The notes below the pieces were generated by a model. It had not been told where the DNA came from. It worked only from the letters and a program-made list of their open reading frames with translations, and searched no databases. A DNA stretch of 64,000 nt from SHZI01 sp041396045 (GTDB taxonomy: Bacteria > Pseudomonadota > Gammaproteobacteria > Steroidobacterales > GCA-2729495): NCBI GenBank assembly GCA_041396045.1, contig JAWKZI010000006.1, forward strand, positions 62,001-126,000. Reading direction: 5' to 3'. Below, piece by piece: positions 16,034 to 25,715 of the stretch; positions within the stretch are counted from its first letter, which is position 1; each line of letters begins with the position of its first letter. The position numbers were made by a program, and so were the translations under genes.

Positions 16034-17551
16034 GTGCCAGCCAGGAAACCTGAGGCCGCGGACACGTACCACGGCGCCGAGCTGATCGTCGTCTCGAACC
16101 GGTTGCCAGTCAGCGTTGATCTGGATCATGTCGATGGACTGCAACTTCGAACCAGTGACGGCGGCCTGGTAGCCGCTATGGCGCCGGTATTGCGCCATCG
16201 TGGCGGCACCTGGATTGGCTGGCCGGGTGTAGACCGCGGTACAGGTGCTGGTGCAAAGGCCCTTGAAGAGGCCTTGCAGGCTGCAGGTGAGACGGAAGGC
16301 TACACCCTGCAACCTGTATGGCTGAGTGAGGAAGAGCGCCACGGCTTCTACATGGGCTTTTCCAACGAAGTGATCTGGCCGCTGTTTCACGATCTGCAAA
16401 CGCTTTGCAATTTCGATCCTGCGTACTGGAAAGCCTACGAGAGTGCCAACCAGCGCTATGCGCAGGTAGTCGCCGCTGTCGCGGCGCCGACGGACCTCAT
16501 CTGGGTTCATGACTATCACCTCTTCGGCGTTCGGCAACACCTGCGCGCAATGGGCGTCGAGACGCCGGCCGCCTTCTTTTTGCATATACCGTTCCCGGCC
16601 CCGGACGTTTTTGTGAAGCTGCCCTGGCGGCGGCCAATTCTGGAAGCCCTGCTTGAATACGATCTGCTTGGCTTTCAGGCGGTGCGCGACCGACGAAACT
16701 TTTTCGACTGCATCAAGCGTTTGATGCCGGAGGTCAGAATTAGCGGGCGGGGCAAAGCCATGGTGGTCGCCCATATGGGGGACCGCGAGGTCCGGGTGGG
16801 AACCTTCCCGATCAGCATCGATTTCAACGCACTGACGCGAGCCGCGTCGGCGCCAGAAGTCGTTGCGCACGCCAGCGAACTTGCAGCGGCGCTGCCCGAT
16901 CGCCAGCTGATCCTGGGCATCGATCGGCTCGATTACACCAAAGGCATTCCGGAACGCCTGCTGGCCTTTGCGAATGCGCTGGAGCGCTACCCGGAGCTGC
17001 GCAAGCATGTGACGCTGATTCAGGTCGTGGTGCCTAGCCGTTCCGAGATCCCGCGCTACTACGAGCTGAAGCACCGCATTGAAAATCTGGTGGGCGAGAT
17101 CAACGGACGCTTCACGCAGCCGGGTGGCTGGGTGCCCATTCACTATATTTTTCGTGCCCTGACGTTTACCGAGTTGCTGGCCTACTACCGGGCGGCTGAC
17201 ATTGCCCTGGTCACGCCACTGAAAGATGGCATGAACCTCGTTGCCAAGGAGTTCTGCACCTGCAGCCCGAATGAAGAAGGCGTACTGATTCTCTCGGAGT
17301 TTGCCGGCGCCGCCGTACAGATGCACCAGTCCGCCTTGCTGGTAAATCCTTATTCGATCGAGGAGGTTGCGGATGCGATTCACCGGGCCTGCACGATGGA
17401 GCGTACCGAGCGACGCAGCCGGATGCGACGATTGCGTCGGGCCATTCGCCGACAGGACGTCTTCTGGTGGGTCGATTCGTTCCTGCGGGCAGCGACCGGA
17501 CGGGATGCTTCGGCGTTTCCGCCACCCCGGGAACTCGTGCACACCAACTGA
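16034..17551 (+). CDS. otsA: Trehalose-6-phosphate synthase
   Basis: The protein has 505 residues from a GTG at 16034. It is a family GT20 glycosyltransferase that joins UDP-glucose and glucose-6-phosphate. Visible signatures are ELIVVSNRLPVSVD, DLIWVHDYHLFGVR, LGIDRLDYTKGIPERLLAFA (nucleotide-sugar binding Arg/Lys) and VTPLKDGMNLVAKEF. The length is near that of other bacterial OtsA. It is downstream of otsB in the same operon and ends convergent with the K+ channel gene 47 bp away. Confidence 0.94.
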   Translation: MPARKPEAADTYHGAELIVVSNRLPVSVDLDHVDGLQLRTSDGGLVAAMAPVLRHRGGTWIGWPGVDRGTGAGAKALEEALQAAGETEGYTLQPVWLSEEERHGFYMGFSNEVIWPLFHDLQTLCNFDPAYWKAYESANQRYAQVVAAVAAPTDLIWVHDYHLFGVRQHLRAMGVETPAAFFLHIPFPAPDVFVKLPWRRPILEALLEYDLLGFQAVRDRRNFFDCIKRLMPEVRISGRGKAMVVAHMGDREVRVGTFPISIDFNALTRAASAPEVVAHASELAAALPDRQLILGIDRLDYTKGIPERLLAFANALERYPELRKHVTLIQVVVPSRSEIPRYYELKHRIENLVGEINGRFTQPGGWVPIHYIFRALTFTELLAYYRAADIALVTPLKDGMNLVAKEFCTCSPNEEGVLILSEFAGAAVQMHQSALLVNPYSIEEVADAIHRACTMERTERRSRMRRLRRAIRRQDVFWWVDSFLRAATGRDASAFPPPRELVHTN

Positions 17552-17598
17552 TTTGCCGGAGTAGCTCTAAGTGCGCACTTCAAGCGCGCCTGCGACAG

Positions 17599-18669
17599 CT
17601 AGCGATGGTGGGTGTTGTGGGTGACGGCGATGAGGGTGTCGCCTGGTTCGATCCGCATGGCGGGGTCTTCCCAGAAACGCAGAATTCGGCCATTGCGACG
17701 GATGGCAATGACCAGCTTGTCGGCGAGGGTGCGCGCGAACTCGCCGACTTCGGTCGTGGTGGCCACAACTTCGGTCACGGCCACTTCACCTTCGCAGGAG
17801 AGCATGTCGGTCAGGATATCGACGGCAGTGATATTGGTGACGGCATCGGCCAACAGAAAACCACCCACCTGGAATGGCGCGACGATAGCGTTTGCGCCGC
17901 TCTGGCGAACCAGCTTGCTGTTTTCCGCTTCCTGTACCGTGGCGATGATTCGCATACCGGCGTTGATACTGCGCAGGGTGAGTATGGCCAGCACCGTGGT
18001 GTCGTCCCGACCGAGGGCGACAATTGCTGCTCTGGCACGGGCCGCCCCGGCAACCTGCAGCAGTTCCTCGCGGGTGGCTTCGCCCTGTAGTCCAACGCAT
18101 TCCAGAGCAGCGGCGGCACGCACGCGTTGTTCATGCTGATCGACGACCACAACCGTGTCAGGGGCAATACCTTGCGCGATCAATTCGCTGGTTGCCGTGG
18201 TGCCGCTGCCGCCGAAGCCGAGCACCAGGATGTGATCCTTGAGATTCTTCTGCAGACGCATCATGCGCAGGTCCTCAACAACTTTCTGTACCAGAAACCG
18301 GTATGCCGTTCCCAGGAACACAAACCAGACAAAAATTCTGACCGGGGTGACAAAAATGGCGTCAATCAGCCGGGCCCGATCGGATACCGGCACTATGTCT
18401 CCGTAACCCACCGTCGTGATGGTCACCATCGTGAAGTACACGACATCTACAAAGCTGACGTTCCCGTCGACATTGTCCTGGAGGCCCGCACGATCCCACC
18501 ACAGGACGGCCAGCACCGCGGTAAACAGCCCGAGGATAGTCAGCGCGCGCAGCAGCAGATTCAATTCCGGCGCCAGCGGCGACTTGGTGAACAGTATCCG
18601 CCCACCGGTATGACTGCGCTTTAGCCGAAGCGCAGAGAGAATTTTGCGAAAGGTGGGGGACTCAGCCAT
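17599..18669 (-). CDS. Voltage-gated-like K+ channel with TrkA-N (RCK) domain
   Basis: The protein has 356 residues from the ATG at 18669. A longer upstream frame is only the antisense of the crotonase gene. Two transmembrane helices (about residues 34–58 and 96–122) flank a pore loop with the K+ selectivity filter TITTVGYGD. The cytoplasmic part starts with HILVLGFGGSGTTATSELIA, a nucleotide-binding Rossmann (TrkA-N) motif. A TrkA-C-like C-terminus (VIAIRRNGRIL…IEPGDTLIAV) follows. It should conduct K+ under control of a nucleotide or ion bound to the RCK domain. It lies divergent from a fatty-acid-type gene pair, with starts only 59 bp apart. Confidence 0.9.
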   Translation of the reverse strand: MAESPTFRKILSALRLKRSHTGGRILFTKSPLAPELNLLLRALTILGLFTAVLAVLWWDRAGLQDNVDGNVSFVDVVYFTMVTITTVGYGDIVPVSDRARLIDAIFVTPVRIFVWFVFLGTAYRFLVQKVVEDLRMMRLQKNLKDHILVLGFGGSGTTATSELIAQGIAPDTVVVVDQHEQRVRAAAALECVGLQGEATREELLQVAGAARARAAIVALGRDDTTVLAILTLRSINAGMRIIATVQEAENSKLVRQSGANAIVAPFQVGGFLLADAVTNITAVDILTDMLSCEGEVAVTEVVATTTEVGEFARTLADKLVIAIRRNGRILRFWEDPAMRIEPGDTLIAVTHNTHHR

Positions 18670-18727
18670 GGGCGAGGCACATTCTGGCATGATTCCTTCT
18701 GATTCTGCGGGCTCGGCAAGGGGCGCT

Positions 18728-19573
18728 ATGGTCGATAAGGCGGCAGCCGACCGGGTGAGGCTCAGCTGCGATGGCCCGGTAGCACATGTCACGCTGACCC
18801 GTGGCGAGCGCCACAACGGGGTCGATCTGGCCATGATCGAGGCGCTGGCCTCGGCAGCCCGCCGGCTGCGGCGCATGCGCCACGTACGGGCCGTCATTCT
18901 GTCCGGTGATGGGCCGTCATTCTGTGCCGGTCTGGACGTGAAGTCGGTAATGGGCAGTACGCGGGCCCGCATCCTGGGTATCGCGGCACTCTGTTCACCG
19001 TTCCGTAATCGCTTCCAGAGCTGGAGCCTGGCCTGGCGGGATCTGCCGGTGCCGGTACTCGCCGTCGTTCACGGCAACTGCTTTGGCGCCGGAATGCAAC
19101 TGGCACTGGGTGCCGATCTGCGGCTCTGCACACCGGATGCCCGGCTGTCGGTGATGGAGGCCAAGTGGGGTCTGGTGCCGGATATGGGTGGCACCGTTCT
19201 GTTGCGTGATGTAGTCGCTCTGGACGTGGCCAAGGAGCTGACAATGACGGCGCGTGTCGTCAGCGGCGTTGAGGCCCATGCCCTGGGCCTGGTCACCCAT
19301 GTCAGTGATGATCCGCTGGCAGACGCCGTGACGCTGGCGCAGGAGATCAGCAATCGTTCGCCGGATGCGGTTGCTGCCGGCAAATTCCTTTTGCAGGAAG
19401 CCTGGCCGCGCAGTGAGTCCGGGGCGCTGGCGGCTGAACGCCGTTGGCAGCGCCGGGTGATTGGCCGGCGGAATCAACGCATCGCGGTTCGCCGGAATCT
19501 GCAGCAAGCGGCTGCCAAAGGGGCAGATTCAGACTCGTTGCCGCCGTTTTCGCCGCGGCAGATCGGGCGCTGA
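18728..19573 (+). CDS. Crotonase/enoyl-CoA hydratase-isomerase family protein
   Basis: The chosen ATG at 18728 follows AAGGGG by 4–5 bases; earlier in-frame ATGs at 18644 and 18689 overlap the divergent gene. The product has 281 residues. Crotonase oxyanion-hole motifs are DGPSFCAGLDVKSVMG and HGNCFGAGMQLALGADLRLC. They are followed by MEAKWGLVPDMGGTVLLRDV, where an Asp (VPD) stands at the second acid position, as in several isomerase subgroups. It probably acts on an acyl-CoA in degradation. The following gene, a dienoyl-CoA-reductase homologue, starts 2 bp after its stop, so the two likely serve unsaturated acyl-CoA breakdown. The exact substrate is not determined. Confidence 0.87.
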   Translation: MVDKAAADRVRLSCDGPVAHVTLTRGERHNGVDLAMIEALASAARRLRRMRHVRAVILSGDGPSFCAGLDVKSVMGSTRARILGIAALCSPFRNRFQSWSLAWRDLPVPVLAVVHGNCFGAGMQLALGADLRLCTPDARLSVMEAKWGLVPDMGGTVLLRDVVALDVAKELTMTARVVSGVEAHALGLVTHVSDDPLADAVTLAQEISNRSPDAVAAGKFLLQEAWPRSESGALAAERRWQRRVIGRRNQRIAVRRNLQQAAAKGADSDSLPPFSPRQIGR

Positions 19574-19575
19574 TC

Positions 19576-21603
19576 GTGAGTGACTATCCACATCTGCTGG
19601 CCCCGCTGGATCTGGGCTTCACGACGCTCCGCAATCGCGTCCTGATGGGATCCATGCATACGGGCCTCGAGGATCGCGTCAGGAATTTTCCACGCCTCGC
19701 AGCCTATTTCGCCGAGCGCGCCCGGGGTGGTGTAGGGCTGATGGTTACCGGCGGTTTTGCCCCCAACGTCGAGGGCTGGTTGCTGCCGTTTGCCTCCAGG
19801 CTCGCTTCGCGGCGCGCCGCACGCGATCATCGCCTCATCACCGACACAGTGCATGAAGCGGGCGGCAAGATCGCCTTGCAGATCCTGCATTCCGGTCGCT
19901 ATGGCTATCATCCACTGCTCGTTGCGCCCTCGCGTATCAAGTCACCGATAACACCGTTCAAGCCAAGGGCACTGTCTGTTGCGGGCGTCGAACGGCAGAT
20001 CCGGGCTTTTGTGCGCTGTGCCGCGCTGGCTCGCGAGGCCGGTTACGACGGCGTTGAGGTAATGGGCTCCGAGGGGTACCTGATCAACCAGTTTCTGGTG
20101 ACGCATACCAATCGGCGCACCGATCGCTGGGGTGGCAGTTATGCAAACCGGATGCAGCTACCGGTTGAGATCGTCTCGCGGGTCCGCAAGGCAGTGGGCG
20201 CGGATTTCATCATCATCTACCGCCTCTCGATGCTCGATCTGATTCCGGACGGGCAGAACTGGGACGAGGTGGTCGGCCTCGCCAAAGACATTGAGCGTGC
20301 CGGGGCGACAATCATCAACACCGGCATCGGCTGGCACGAGGCTCGTGTGCCGACCATCGCCACCTCGGTTCCCCGCGCCGCCTTCTCGTGGGTAACGGCC
20401 AAAATGATGGGCGAAGTGGGCATTCCGCTGTGTACCACCAACCGCATCAATACCCCGGAGGTGGCCGAAGACATTCTGGCGCGAGGCGAGGCTGATCTCG
20501 TGTCGATGGCGCGACCGCTGCTCGCCGACCCGGATTTTGTCGTGAAGGCGGCCACTGGCCGGGCTGCCGGGATCAACACCTGCATTGCCTGCAACCAGGC
20601 CTGTCTGGACCACACCTTTCGCAACGAGTTGGCGAGCTGCCTGGTCAATCCGCGAGCCTGTCACGAAACCGAGCTCAACTATTCACCGGCAGCCCGGCCG
20701 AAGAAGTTGGCTGTGGTCGGTGCAGGCCCAGCCGGGCTTGCCGCCGCCTGCGTGCTGGCTGAACGTGGTCACCAGGTAACACTGTTTGAGGCGGCCGCAG
20801 AAATCGGTGGCCAGTTCAACATGGCCAAGCGTATTCCCGGCAAGGAGGAGTTTCACGAGACCTTGCGCTACTTCGAGTACGAAATTGTGCGCACCGGTGT
20901 ACAGCTACGACTCAACACCCGGGCAACGCCGGAGCAGTTGATCAGCGGTGGCTATGATGAAATCGTGCTGGCCACTGGTGTCGTGCCTAGAAGTCCGCAC
21001 ATTGCCGGTCAGGATCATCCGCAGGTGTTGTCCTATCTTGATGTACTGCTGCATCAACAGCCGGTCGGAAAGCGCGTCGCCATCATCGGTGCCGGTGGCA
21101 TCGGCTTCGATGTCGCAGAGTATCTGGTGGCAGATGGTGAATCGCCGACCCTGGACCCGGATCTTTGGCGGCGCGAGTGGGGGGTTGGCGATCCGGCACA
21201 CGCGCGTGGCGGTGTGCAGGGAGTCAACACTGCACCCACGCCACCGGCCCGGCAGATTTACCTCATGCAGCGGAAGCGTGGCAAACCTGGTGCGGGTCTG
21301 GGCAAGACCACCGGCTGGATTCATCGGGCTTCATTGCGGATGAAGCAGGTAGAGACGCTGTCTGGTGTGAGCTACGAACACATTGACGATCGTGGACTGC
21401 ATATTCATGTTGGCGATGAGCCCCGACTGCTGACCGTCGACAACATTGTGCTTTGTATCGGTCAGGAGCCGCTGCGCGACCTGGCAGCATCGCTCACCGC
21501 AGCCGGCATGACGACGCATCTGGTCGGTGGCGCGGACCGGGCTGTAGAGCTGGATGCAGTCCGGGCGATAAGGCAGGGGTCCATTCTGGCGGCAGGATTG
21601 TGA
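19576..21603 (+). CDS. NADPH-dependent 2,4-dienoyl-CoA reductase-like flavoenzyme
   Basis: The start is the GTG at 19576 (VSDYPHLLAPLDLGFTTLRN), two bases after the crotonase stop, giving 675 residues, like E. coli FadH. The domains are an N-terminal FMN TIM barrel of the old-yellow-enzyme type (RNRVLMGSMHTGLED, QILHSGRYGYHP, TNRRTDRWGGSYANR), 4Fe–4S ligands CIACNQACLD with a later SCLVNPRAC, and then two dinucleotide folds: AVVGAGPAGLAAACVLAERG (FAD) and AIIGAGGIGFDVAEYL (NADPH). It reduces conjugated dienoyl-CoA esters during β-oxidation of unsaturated fatty acids. The coupled crotonase supports this. Confidence 0.92.
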   Translation: MSDYPHLLAPLDLGFTTLRNRVLMGSMHTGLEDRVRNFPRLAAYFAERARGGVGLMVTGGFAPNVEGWLLPFASRLASRRAARDHRLITDTVHEAGGKIALQILHSGRYGYHPLLVAPSRIKSPITPFKPRALSVAGVERQIRAFVRCAALAREAGYDGVEVMGSEGYLINQFLVTHTNRRTDRWGGSYANRMQLPVEIVSRVRKAVGADFIIIYRLSMLDLIPDGQNWDEVVGLAKDIERAGATIINTGIGWHEARVPTIATSVPRAAFSWVTAKMMGEVGIPLCTTNRINTPEVAEDILARGEADLVSMARPLLADPDFVVKAATGRAAGINTCIACNQACLDHTFRNELASCLVNPRACHETELNYSPAARPKKLAVVGAGPAGLAAACVLAERGHQVTLFEAAAEIGGQFNMAKRIPGKEEFHETLRYFEYEIVRTGVQLRLNTRATPEQLISGGYDEIVLATGVVPRSPHIAGQDHPQVLSYLDVLLHQQPVGKRVAIIGAGGIGFDVAEYLVADGESPTLDPDLWRREWGVGDPAHARGGVQGVNTAPTPPARQIYLMQRKRGKPGAGLGKTTGWIHRASLRMKQVETLSGVSYEHIDDRGLHIHVGDEPRLLTVDNIVLCIGQEPLRDLAASLTAAGMTTHLVGGADRAVELDAVRAIRQGSILAAGL

Positions 21604-21651
21604 CCCGCGGAGGGGTTCCGCTGCTCCTCTTGCACGGAACGGAACAGGGCT

Positions 21652-23325
21652 TCAGGACGACTGTGTGGTATCGCTTAAGGGTACGGCCAGATGCTCCTGG
21701 CCCGATACCTGGTTGACGGGCGGGGCAGCGGTCGAACGCTCAATCATGCGCCGGATCCGTGGCGGACCATCGCCCTGATGCAGTGCGCGTAGCGATTCCG
21801 GGACTGTCGCGTCGTCGCGGGTCAGCCGGCTGCTGAGGCGCAGATAGTCCAGCCAGGTTGGTGTCTCGTAGCGCTCGACCCACACTTCGGGATCCGACAG
21901 GTCGCGCAGCAGCCGCCAGTTCAGCCCCCCGTCGCGACGCCGGATGCGGCGCCTCTCGGCCATCGCGGCCAGAAAGCGAAGTTGATCGTCCTGACGGATC
22001 ACATATTCCACGGTTATGACGACCGGTCCGGTTCTGGGCGCTACCGGCACCGCCGTGTCGGGCTCTTCCCAGTGACGCAAGGGATCAAGATCAACATCTG
22101 CCGACGGCGCCAGCGGACGCCAGAGGCCAAAGGCCGCGCAGGCCAGCAATACGGCCGCGCCGCCGAACAATGACAGCGTGATGTTGCCGTCGTGCGCAAC
22201 TTCGCCCCACAGCCAGCTGCCACCGGCGAGACCACCGAACGCAGCCATCTGGTAGAGCGCCAGGGCGCGGCCCACGACCCAGCGCGGCGCCGACAGCTGG
22301 ACTGTGACGTTGAGCGTCGCGAGCGCGAGCACCCATCCCGCACCGGCCAGCAACAGACCCGCCATGGTGAGCGGCAACCATGTGCTCAGTCCCGCCACGA
22401 CTGCCGCCACGGCAAACGCGATACACGCCCAGCGGACGATGATTTCGGTGGCGTAATCGTGGCGCAGTCTGGCGGCGGCGATGGCACCCAGTACAGCGCC
22501 AGCCCCGAATGCGCCAAGCATCACGCCGTAAACCAGCGGCCCGCCACCGAGCAGATCCTTGGCCACGACCGGCATCAGCGCGATCAGTCCGCTGGCACCG
22601 GAGCCAAAGATCACACTGCGTAACAAAACGGTGCGGATGGCGGGCGACATCGTCACATAACGGACACCGGCCGCCATCGCGACCCCGAGCGACTCGCGCG
22701 GCAGGACCTGTGCATCGCGCGCCGGACGCCAGCGAGAAAGTACGGTGATCAGTGCGGCATAACTGGCCGCGTTGACGGCGAATGCGGCCGCCGCTCCGGC
22801 TGCCGCGACGATCATTCCGCCGATTGCCGGGCCCACGCTGCGGGCAATATTGAAGCCCAGGCTATTGAGGGTGATGGCCCCCGCGAGTTCCGTGCGCGGC
22901 ACCATGTCGCCCACCGAAGCCTGCCATGCCGGCGCGCTCAACGCGGTACCGCAGCCAATCAGGAAGGTGAACGACAGCAGCAGCCATGGAGTGATCAGGC
23001 CGGCCCAGGCACACACCGTCAGGGCAACCGAGACGGTCAGCATGAAGATCTGGGCACTGAGCATGACCACGCGGCGATCGTGGTTGTCCGCGATCGCACC
23101 GGCCGCCAGCGACAGCAGCACCACCGGCAGCGCCACGGAGGACTGCACCAGCGCGACCATGGCCGCAGAATTTGCGATGGAGAGCATCAACCAGGATGCG
23201 CCCACCGACTGAATCAGCCCGCCGAGATTGGAAACAATGCTGGCGGCCCAGACTGCCCGGAATACCGGGTAGCGCAGAGGTGAAAGTGCCGTTGGGTCGG
23301 TGGGCACCGCGTCCGTTTGGTCCAT
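21652..23325 (-). CDS. MFS exporter (MFS_3/EntS-like) with C-terminal extra domain
   Basis: The protein has 557 residues. The first about 410 form a twelve-helix major facilitator unit. It begins LRYPVFRAVWAASIVSNLGG and contains the loop motif AGAIADNHDRRVVML. The pattern is that of the MFS_3 (DUF894/EntS) exporters. The C-terminal 150 residues are soluble: VVITVEYVIRQDDQLRFLAA, LNWRLLRDLSDPEVWVERYE and LDYLRLSSRLTRDD. They look like a small ferredoxin-fold ABM-type domain, found in some exporters of this family. The transported compound is unknown. The start lies 28 bp from a tRNA gene. Confidence 0.85.
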   Translation of the reverse strand: MDQTDAVPTDPTALSPLRYPVFRAVWAASIVSNLGGLIQSVGASWLMLSIANSAAMVALVQSSVALPVVLLSLAAGAIADNHDRRVVMLSAQIFMLTVSVALTVCAWAGLITPWLLLSFTFLIGCGTALSAPAWQASVGDMVPRTELAGAITLNSLGFNIARSVGPAIGGMIVAAAGAAAAFAVNAASYAALITVLSRWRPARDAQVLPRESLGVAMAAGVRYVTMSPAIRTVLLRSVIFGSGASGLIALMPVVAKDLLGGGPLVYGVMLGAFGAGAVLGAIAAARLRHDYATEIIVRWACIAFAVAAVVAGLSTWLPLTMAGLLLAGAGWVLALATLNVTVQLSAPRWVVGRALALYQMAAFGGLAGGSWLWGEVAHDGNITLSLFGGAAVLLACAAFGLWRPLAPSADVDLDPLRHWEEPDTAVPVAPRTGPVVITVEYVIRQDDQLRFLAAMAERRRIRRRDGGLNWRLLRDLSDPEVWVERYETPTWLDYLRLSSRLTRDDATVPESLRALHQGDGPPRIRRMIERSTAAPPVNQVSGQEHLAVPLSDTTQSS

Positions 23326-23352
23326 GGGCGCAGTTTAGTACCTGGGGATGGG

Positions 23353-23439
23353 TGGTGCCGGTGGTCAGACTCGAACTGACACAACCTCGCGGTCGCGGGA
23401 TTTTGAGTCCCGTGCGTCTACCAATTCCGCCACACCGGC
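23353..23439 (-). tRNA. tRNA-Leu (anticodon CAA)
   Basis: This 87-nt cloverleaf reads on the minus strand from GCCGGTG (acceptor 5′) to CACCGGC plus ACCA, so CCA is encoded. The anticodon stem CGGGA/TCCCG encloses CTCAAAA, giving anticodon CAA for leucine codon UUG. A long variable arm (class II tRNA) and the T arm with GGTTCGAGTC-like GTTCGAGTC are present. Confidence 0.96.
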
Positions 23440-23488
23440 GCGGGTCGCCAGTGTACACGAGGCCAAACTGAACTAGGATGCGGCGCCC

Positions 23489-24565
23489 ATGGGACAGACG
23501 ATGGAACCGACCGATTTCGATTTCGAGCTGCCGCCCGAGCTGATTGCCCAGCAGGCGCTACCTGCGCGCACCGCAAGCCGGTTGCTGGCGGTTGGCTGCC
23601 GCGATGAAAGTGGCGTGACTGAAAATGAATTCGTCCAGGATCTCACGATCCGGAATCTGCCTGACTTGCTACGCGCTGGCGACCTGCTGATTGCCAACGA
23701 CACCCGTGTGTTGCCGGCGCGGCTGTTCGGTGCGAAAGAGAGCGGCGGCAAGGTGGAGTTGCTGCTGGAGCGCGTGCTGAATGATGTCGAGGCGCTGGTG
23801 CAGTTGCGCGCCAGTCATGGGCCAAAGTCAGGCAGCCGTCTGAAATTCGGGGATGAGGTGACTGCAGAGGTTGTAGGGCGCCGAGCCGAGTTCTACCACC
23901 TGCGCTTTTCCACCCCCGTGATTCCGCTGCTTGAGCGGGTCGGTCATGTGCCCTTGCCGCCCTATATACGCCGTGACGACACGGCAGACGACCGCGACCG
24001 TGACCAGACGGTGTACGCCACCCGGCGGGGCTCGGTCGCGGCACCCACGGCCGGGCTGCACTTTGACACCGCGTTACTCGCTACCCTTGCGGCACGCGGC
24101 ATCGAATTCCGCACAGTGACCCTGCATGTGGGGGCCGGAACCTTTGCGCCGTTGCGCCCTCACCAGCTCAAGACCGGGCGCCTCCATTCGGAGCAACTGG
24201 AGGTGACCCCGGAGCTGTGTGCGGCCGTTAACGCGTGTCGCCAGCGGGGTGGCCGCGTGATAGCAGTCGGGACCACGGCCACGAGGGCTCTGGAATCTGC
24301 CGGTGCGTCTGGTGAGCTGCGGCCGCTGCGGGGCGAGACGAGCCTGTTCATCCGTCCGGGTTACCGCTTCCACATAGTTGACGCGATGCTCACCAATTTT
24401 CATCTGCCGGCATCCTCACTGTTGATGCTGGTCTGTGCTTTCGGCGGTACAGATCGGGTGATGGCGGCTTACCGGCACGCCGTCCGGGAACGTTATCGCT
24501 TCTTCAGCTACGGTGACGCCATGTTTCTGGCAGCGGCGCCAACGGGAGACCGGCGTGACGTTTGA
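23489..24565 (+). CDS. queA: S-adenosylmethionine:tRNA ribosyltransferase-isomerase
   Basis: The protein has 358 residues and makes epoxyqueuosine on tRNA from the preQ1 inserted by Tgt. The family signatures are TDFDFELPPELIAQ at the N-terminus, LLIANDTRVLPARLFG, VGHVPLPPYIRRDD, RRGSVAAPTAGLHFD, LHVGAGTFAPLR and MLTNFHLPASSLLMLVCAFG. ATG 23501 (MEPTDF) fits the family N-terminus better than 23489. It is the first gene of queA–tgt–yajC–secDF, and tgt begins within its last 11 bases. Confidence 0.96.
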   Translation: MGQTMEPTDFDFELPPELIAQQALPARTASRLLAVGCRDESGVTENEFVQDLTIRNLPDLLRAGDLLIANDTRVLPARLFGAKESGGKVELLLERVLNDVEALVQLRASHGPKSGSRLKFGDEVTAEVVGRRAEFYHLRFSTPVIPLLERVGHVPLPPYIRRDDTADDRDRDQTVYATRRGSVAAPTAGLHFDTALLATLAARGIEFRTVTLHVGAGTFAPLRPHQLKTGRLHSEQLEVTPELCAAVNACRQRGGRVIAVGTTATRALESAGASGELRPLRGETSLFIRPGYRFHIVDAMLTNFHLPASSLLMLVCAFGGTDRVMAAYRHAVRERYRFFSYGDAMFLAAAPTGDRRDV

Positions 24566-25682
24566 GATTAAGGCTACCGACGGCGCGGCCCGACGCGGTC
24601 AACTGAGCCTGGCGCATGGCCCGGTGCAGACCCCGGTGTTCATGCCGGTCGGCACCTACGGCACCGTCAAGGCCATGACGCCGGAAGATCTGGTCGCCGT
24701 GGGGGCCGAGATCATCCTCGGGAATACTTTTCACCTGATGCTCCGGCCCGGCGGGGCGATCGTCGAGTCTCTGGGCGGATTGCATGGCTTTATGCAGTGG
24801 CAGCGTCCGATTCTGACGGATTCGGGCGGCTTTCAGGTGTGGAGCCTCGCGACCCGCAACAAGGTCAGCGAAGCGGGCGTTGAATTCCGGGCGCCGACCG
24901 ATGGCAGCCTGGTATTTCTGTCGCCGGAAGTTGCCATGGGTATACAGGCCCAGCTCGGTAGCGACATCCAGATGATTTTCGACGAGTGCACGAACTATCC
25001 AGCCACCGAAGCGGAAGCGCGGGCGTCGATGGAGTTGTCGCTGCGGTGGGCGCAACGCAGTCGCGACGCTTTTGACACCGGTCCGGCACCGGGTCGGGGC
25101 GCTGCGGTGTTTGGCATTGTCCAGGGTGGCATGCACGAGTCACTGCGCAGCGCCTCCCTGGCCGGGTTGTGCGACATAGGCTTCGACGGTCTGGCGATCG
25201 GGGGCTTGTCGGTCGGCGAACCCGAGGCTGACCGGCTCCGGATCCTTGATCACACGCTGCCGCAGATGCCGATAGACCGGCCCCGGTATCTGATGGGGGT
25301 TGGCACCCCGTCGGACATCGTCCAGGCCGTATTACGTGGCGTGGACATGTTTGACTGCGTAATGCCCACCCGGAACGCCCGCAACGGGACCTTGTTTGTG
25401 GCCGACGGTGTGGTCCGTATCCGCAACGCCCGCTATAGGGATGATCCGCAGCCGATCGAGCCGGGCTGCACCTGCTATACCTGCCAGCACTACAGCCGGG
25501 CCTATTTGCGCCATCTGGACCAGTGCGGCGAGATGCTGGGGCCCCACCTGAACACGATCCACAACCTGCACTTCTATGTGCAGCTTATGGCGGACCTGCG
25601 CCTGCACATCGAACAGGGTACGATCAAGAGCTTCGCCACCAATTTCCTGGTCCGCCAGCGGAGCCAGGCTTCTGTGCCATAA
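24555..25682 (+). CDS. tgt: tRNA-guanine transglycosylase
   Basis: The GTG at 24555 gives VTFEIKATDGAARRGQLSLA and 375 residues, the E. coli length. It exchanges G34 for preQ1 in GUN-decoding tRNAs. The active-site stretches are ILTDSGGFQVWSL and MFDCVMPTRNARNG (both catalytic Asp). The zinc site near the C-terminus is CTCYTCQHYS with the later His in NTIHN. It overlaps queA by 11 bp and is co-transcribed with yajC and secDF, the usual gammaproteobacterial order. Confidence 0.97.
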   Translation: MTFEIKATDGAARRGQLSLAHGPVQTPVFMPVGTYGTVKAMTPEDLVAVGAEIILGNTFHLMLRPGGAIVESLGGLHGFMQWQRPILTDSGGFQVWSLATRNKVSEAGVEFRAPTDGSLVFLSPEVAMGIQAQLGSDIQMIFDECTNYPATEAEARASMELSLRWAQRSRDAFDTGPAPGRGAAVFGIVQGGMHESLRSASLAGLCDIGFDGLAIGGLSVGEPEADRLRILDHTLPQMPIDRPRYLMGVGTPSDIVQAVLRGVDMFDCVMPTRNARNGTLFVADGVVRIRNARYRDDPQPIEPGCTCYTCQHYSRAYLRHLDQCGEMLGPHLNTIHNLHFYVQLMADLRLHIEQGTIKSFATNFLVRQRSQASVP

Positions 25683-25715
25683 TAGCGCGCGTTTTTTTCG
25701 GACTTGCAAGTAATC

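Noticed and set aside
15209..17542. Long minus-strand open frame (777 codons) over otsBA
   Set aside because: It is the antisense shadow of two clear trehalose genes. Its composition is arginine/histidine/glutamine-rich, with no domain.
18644..18727. Longer N-terminus for the crotonase gene
   Set aside because: The earlier ATGs lie in or against the divergent channel gene, and the best ribosome site is before 18728.
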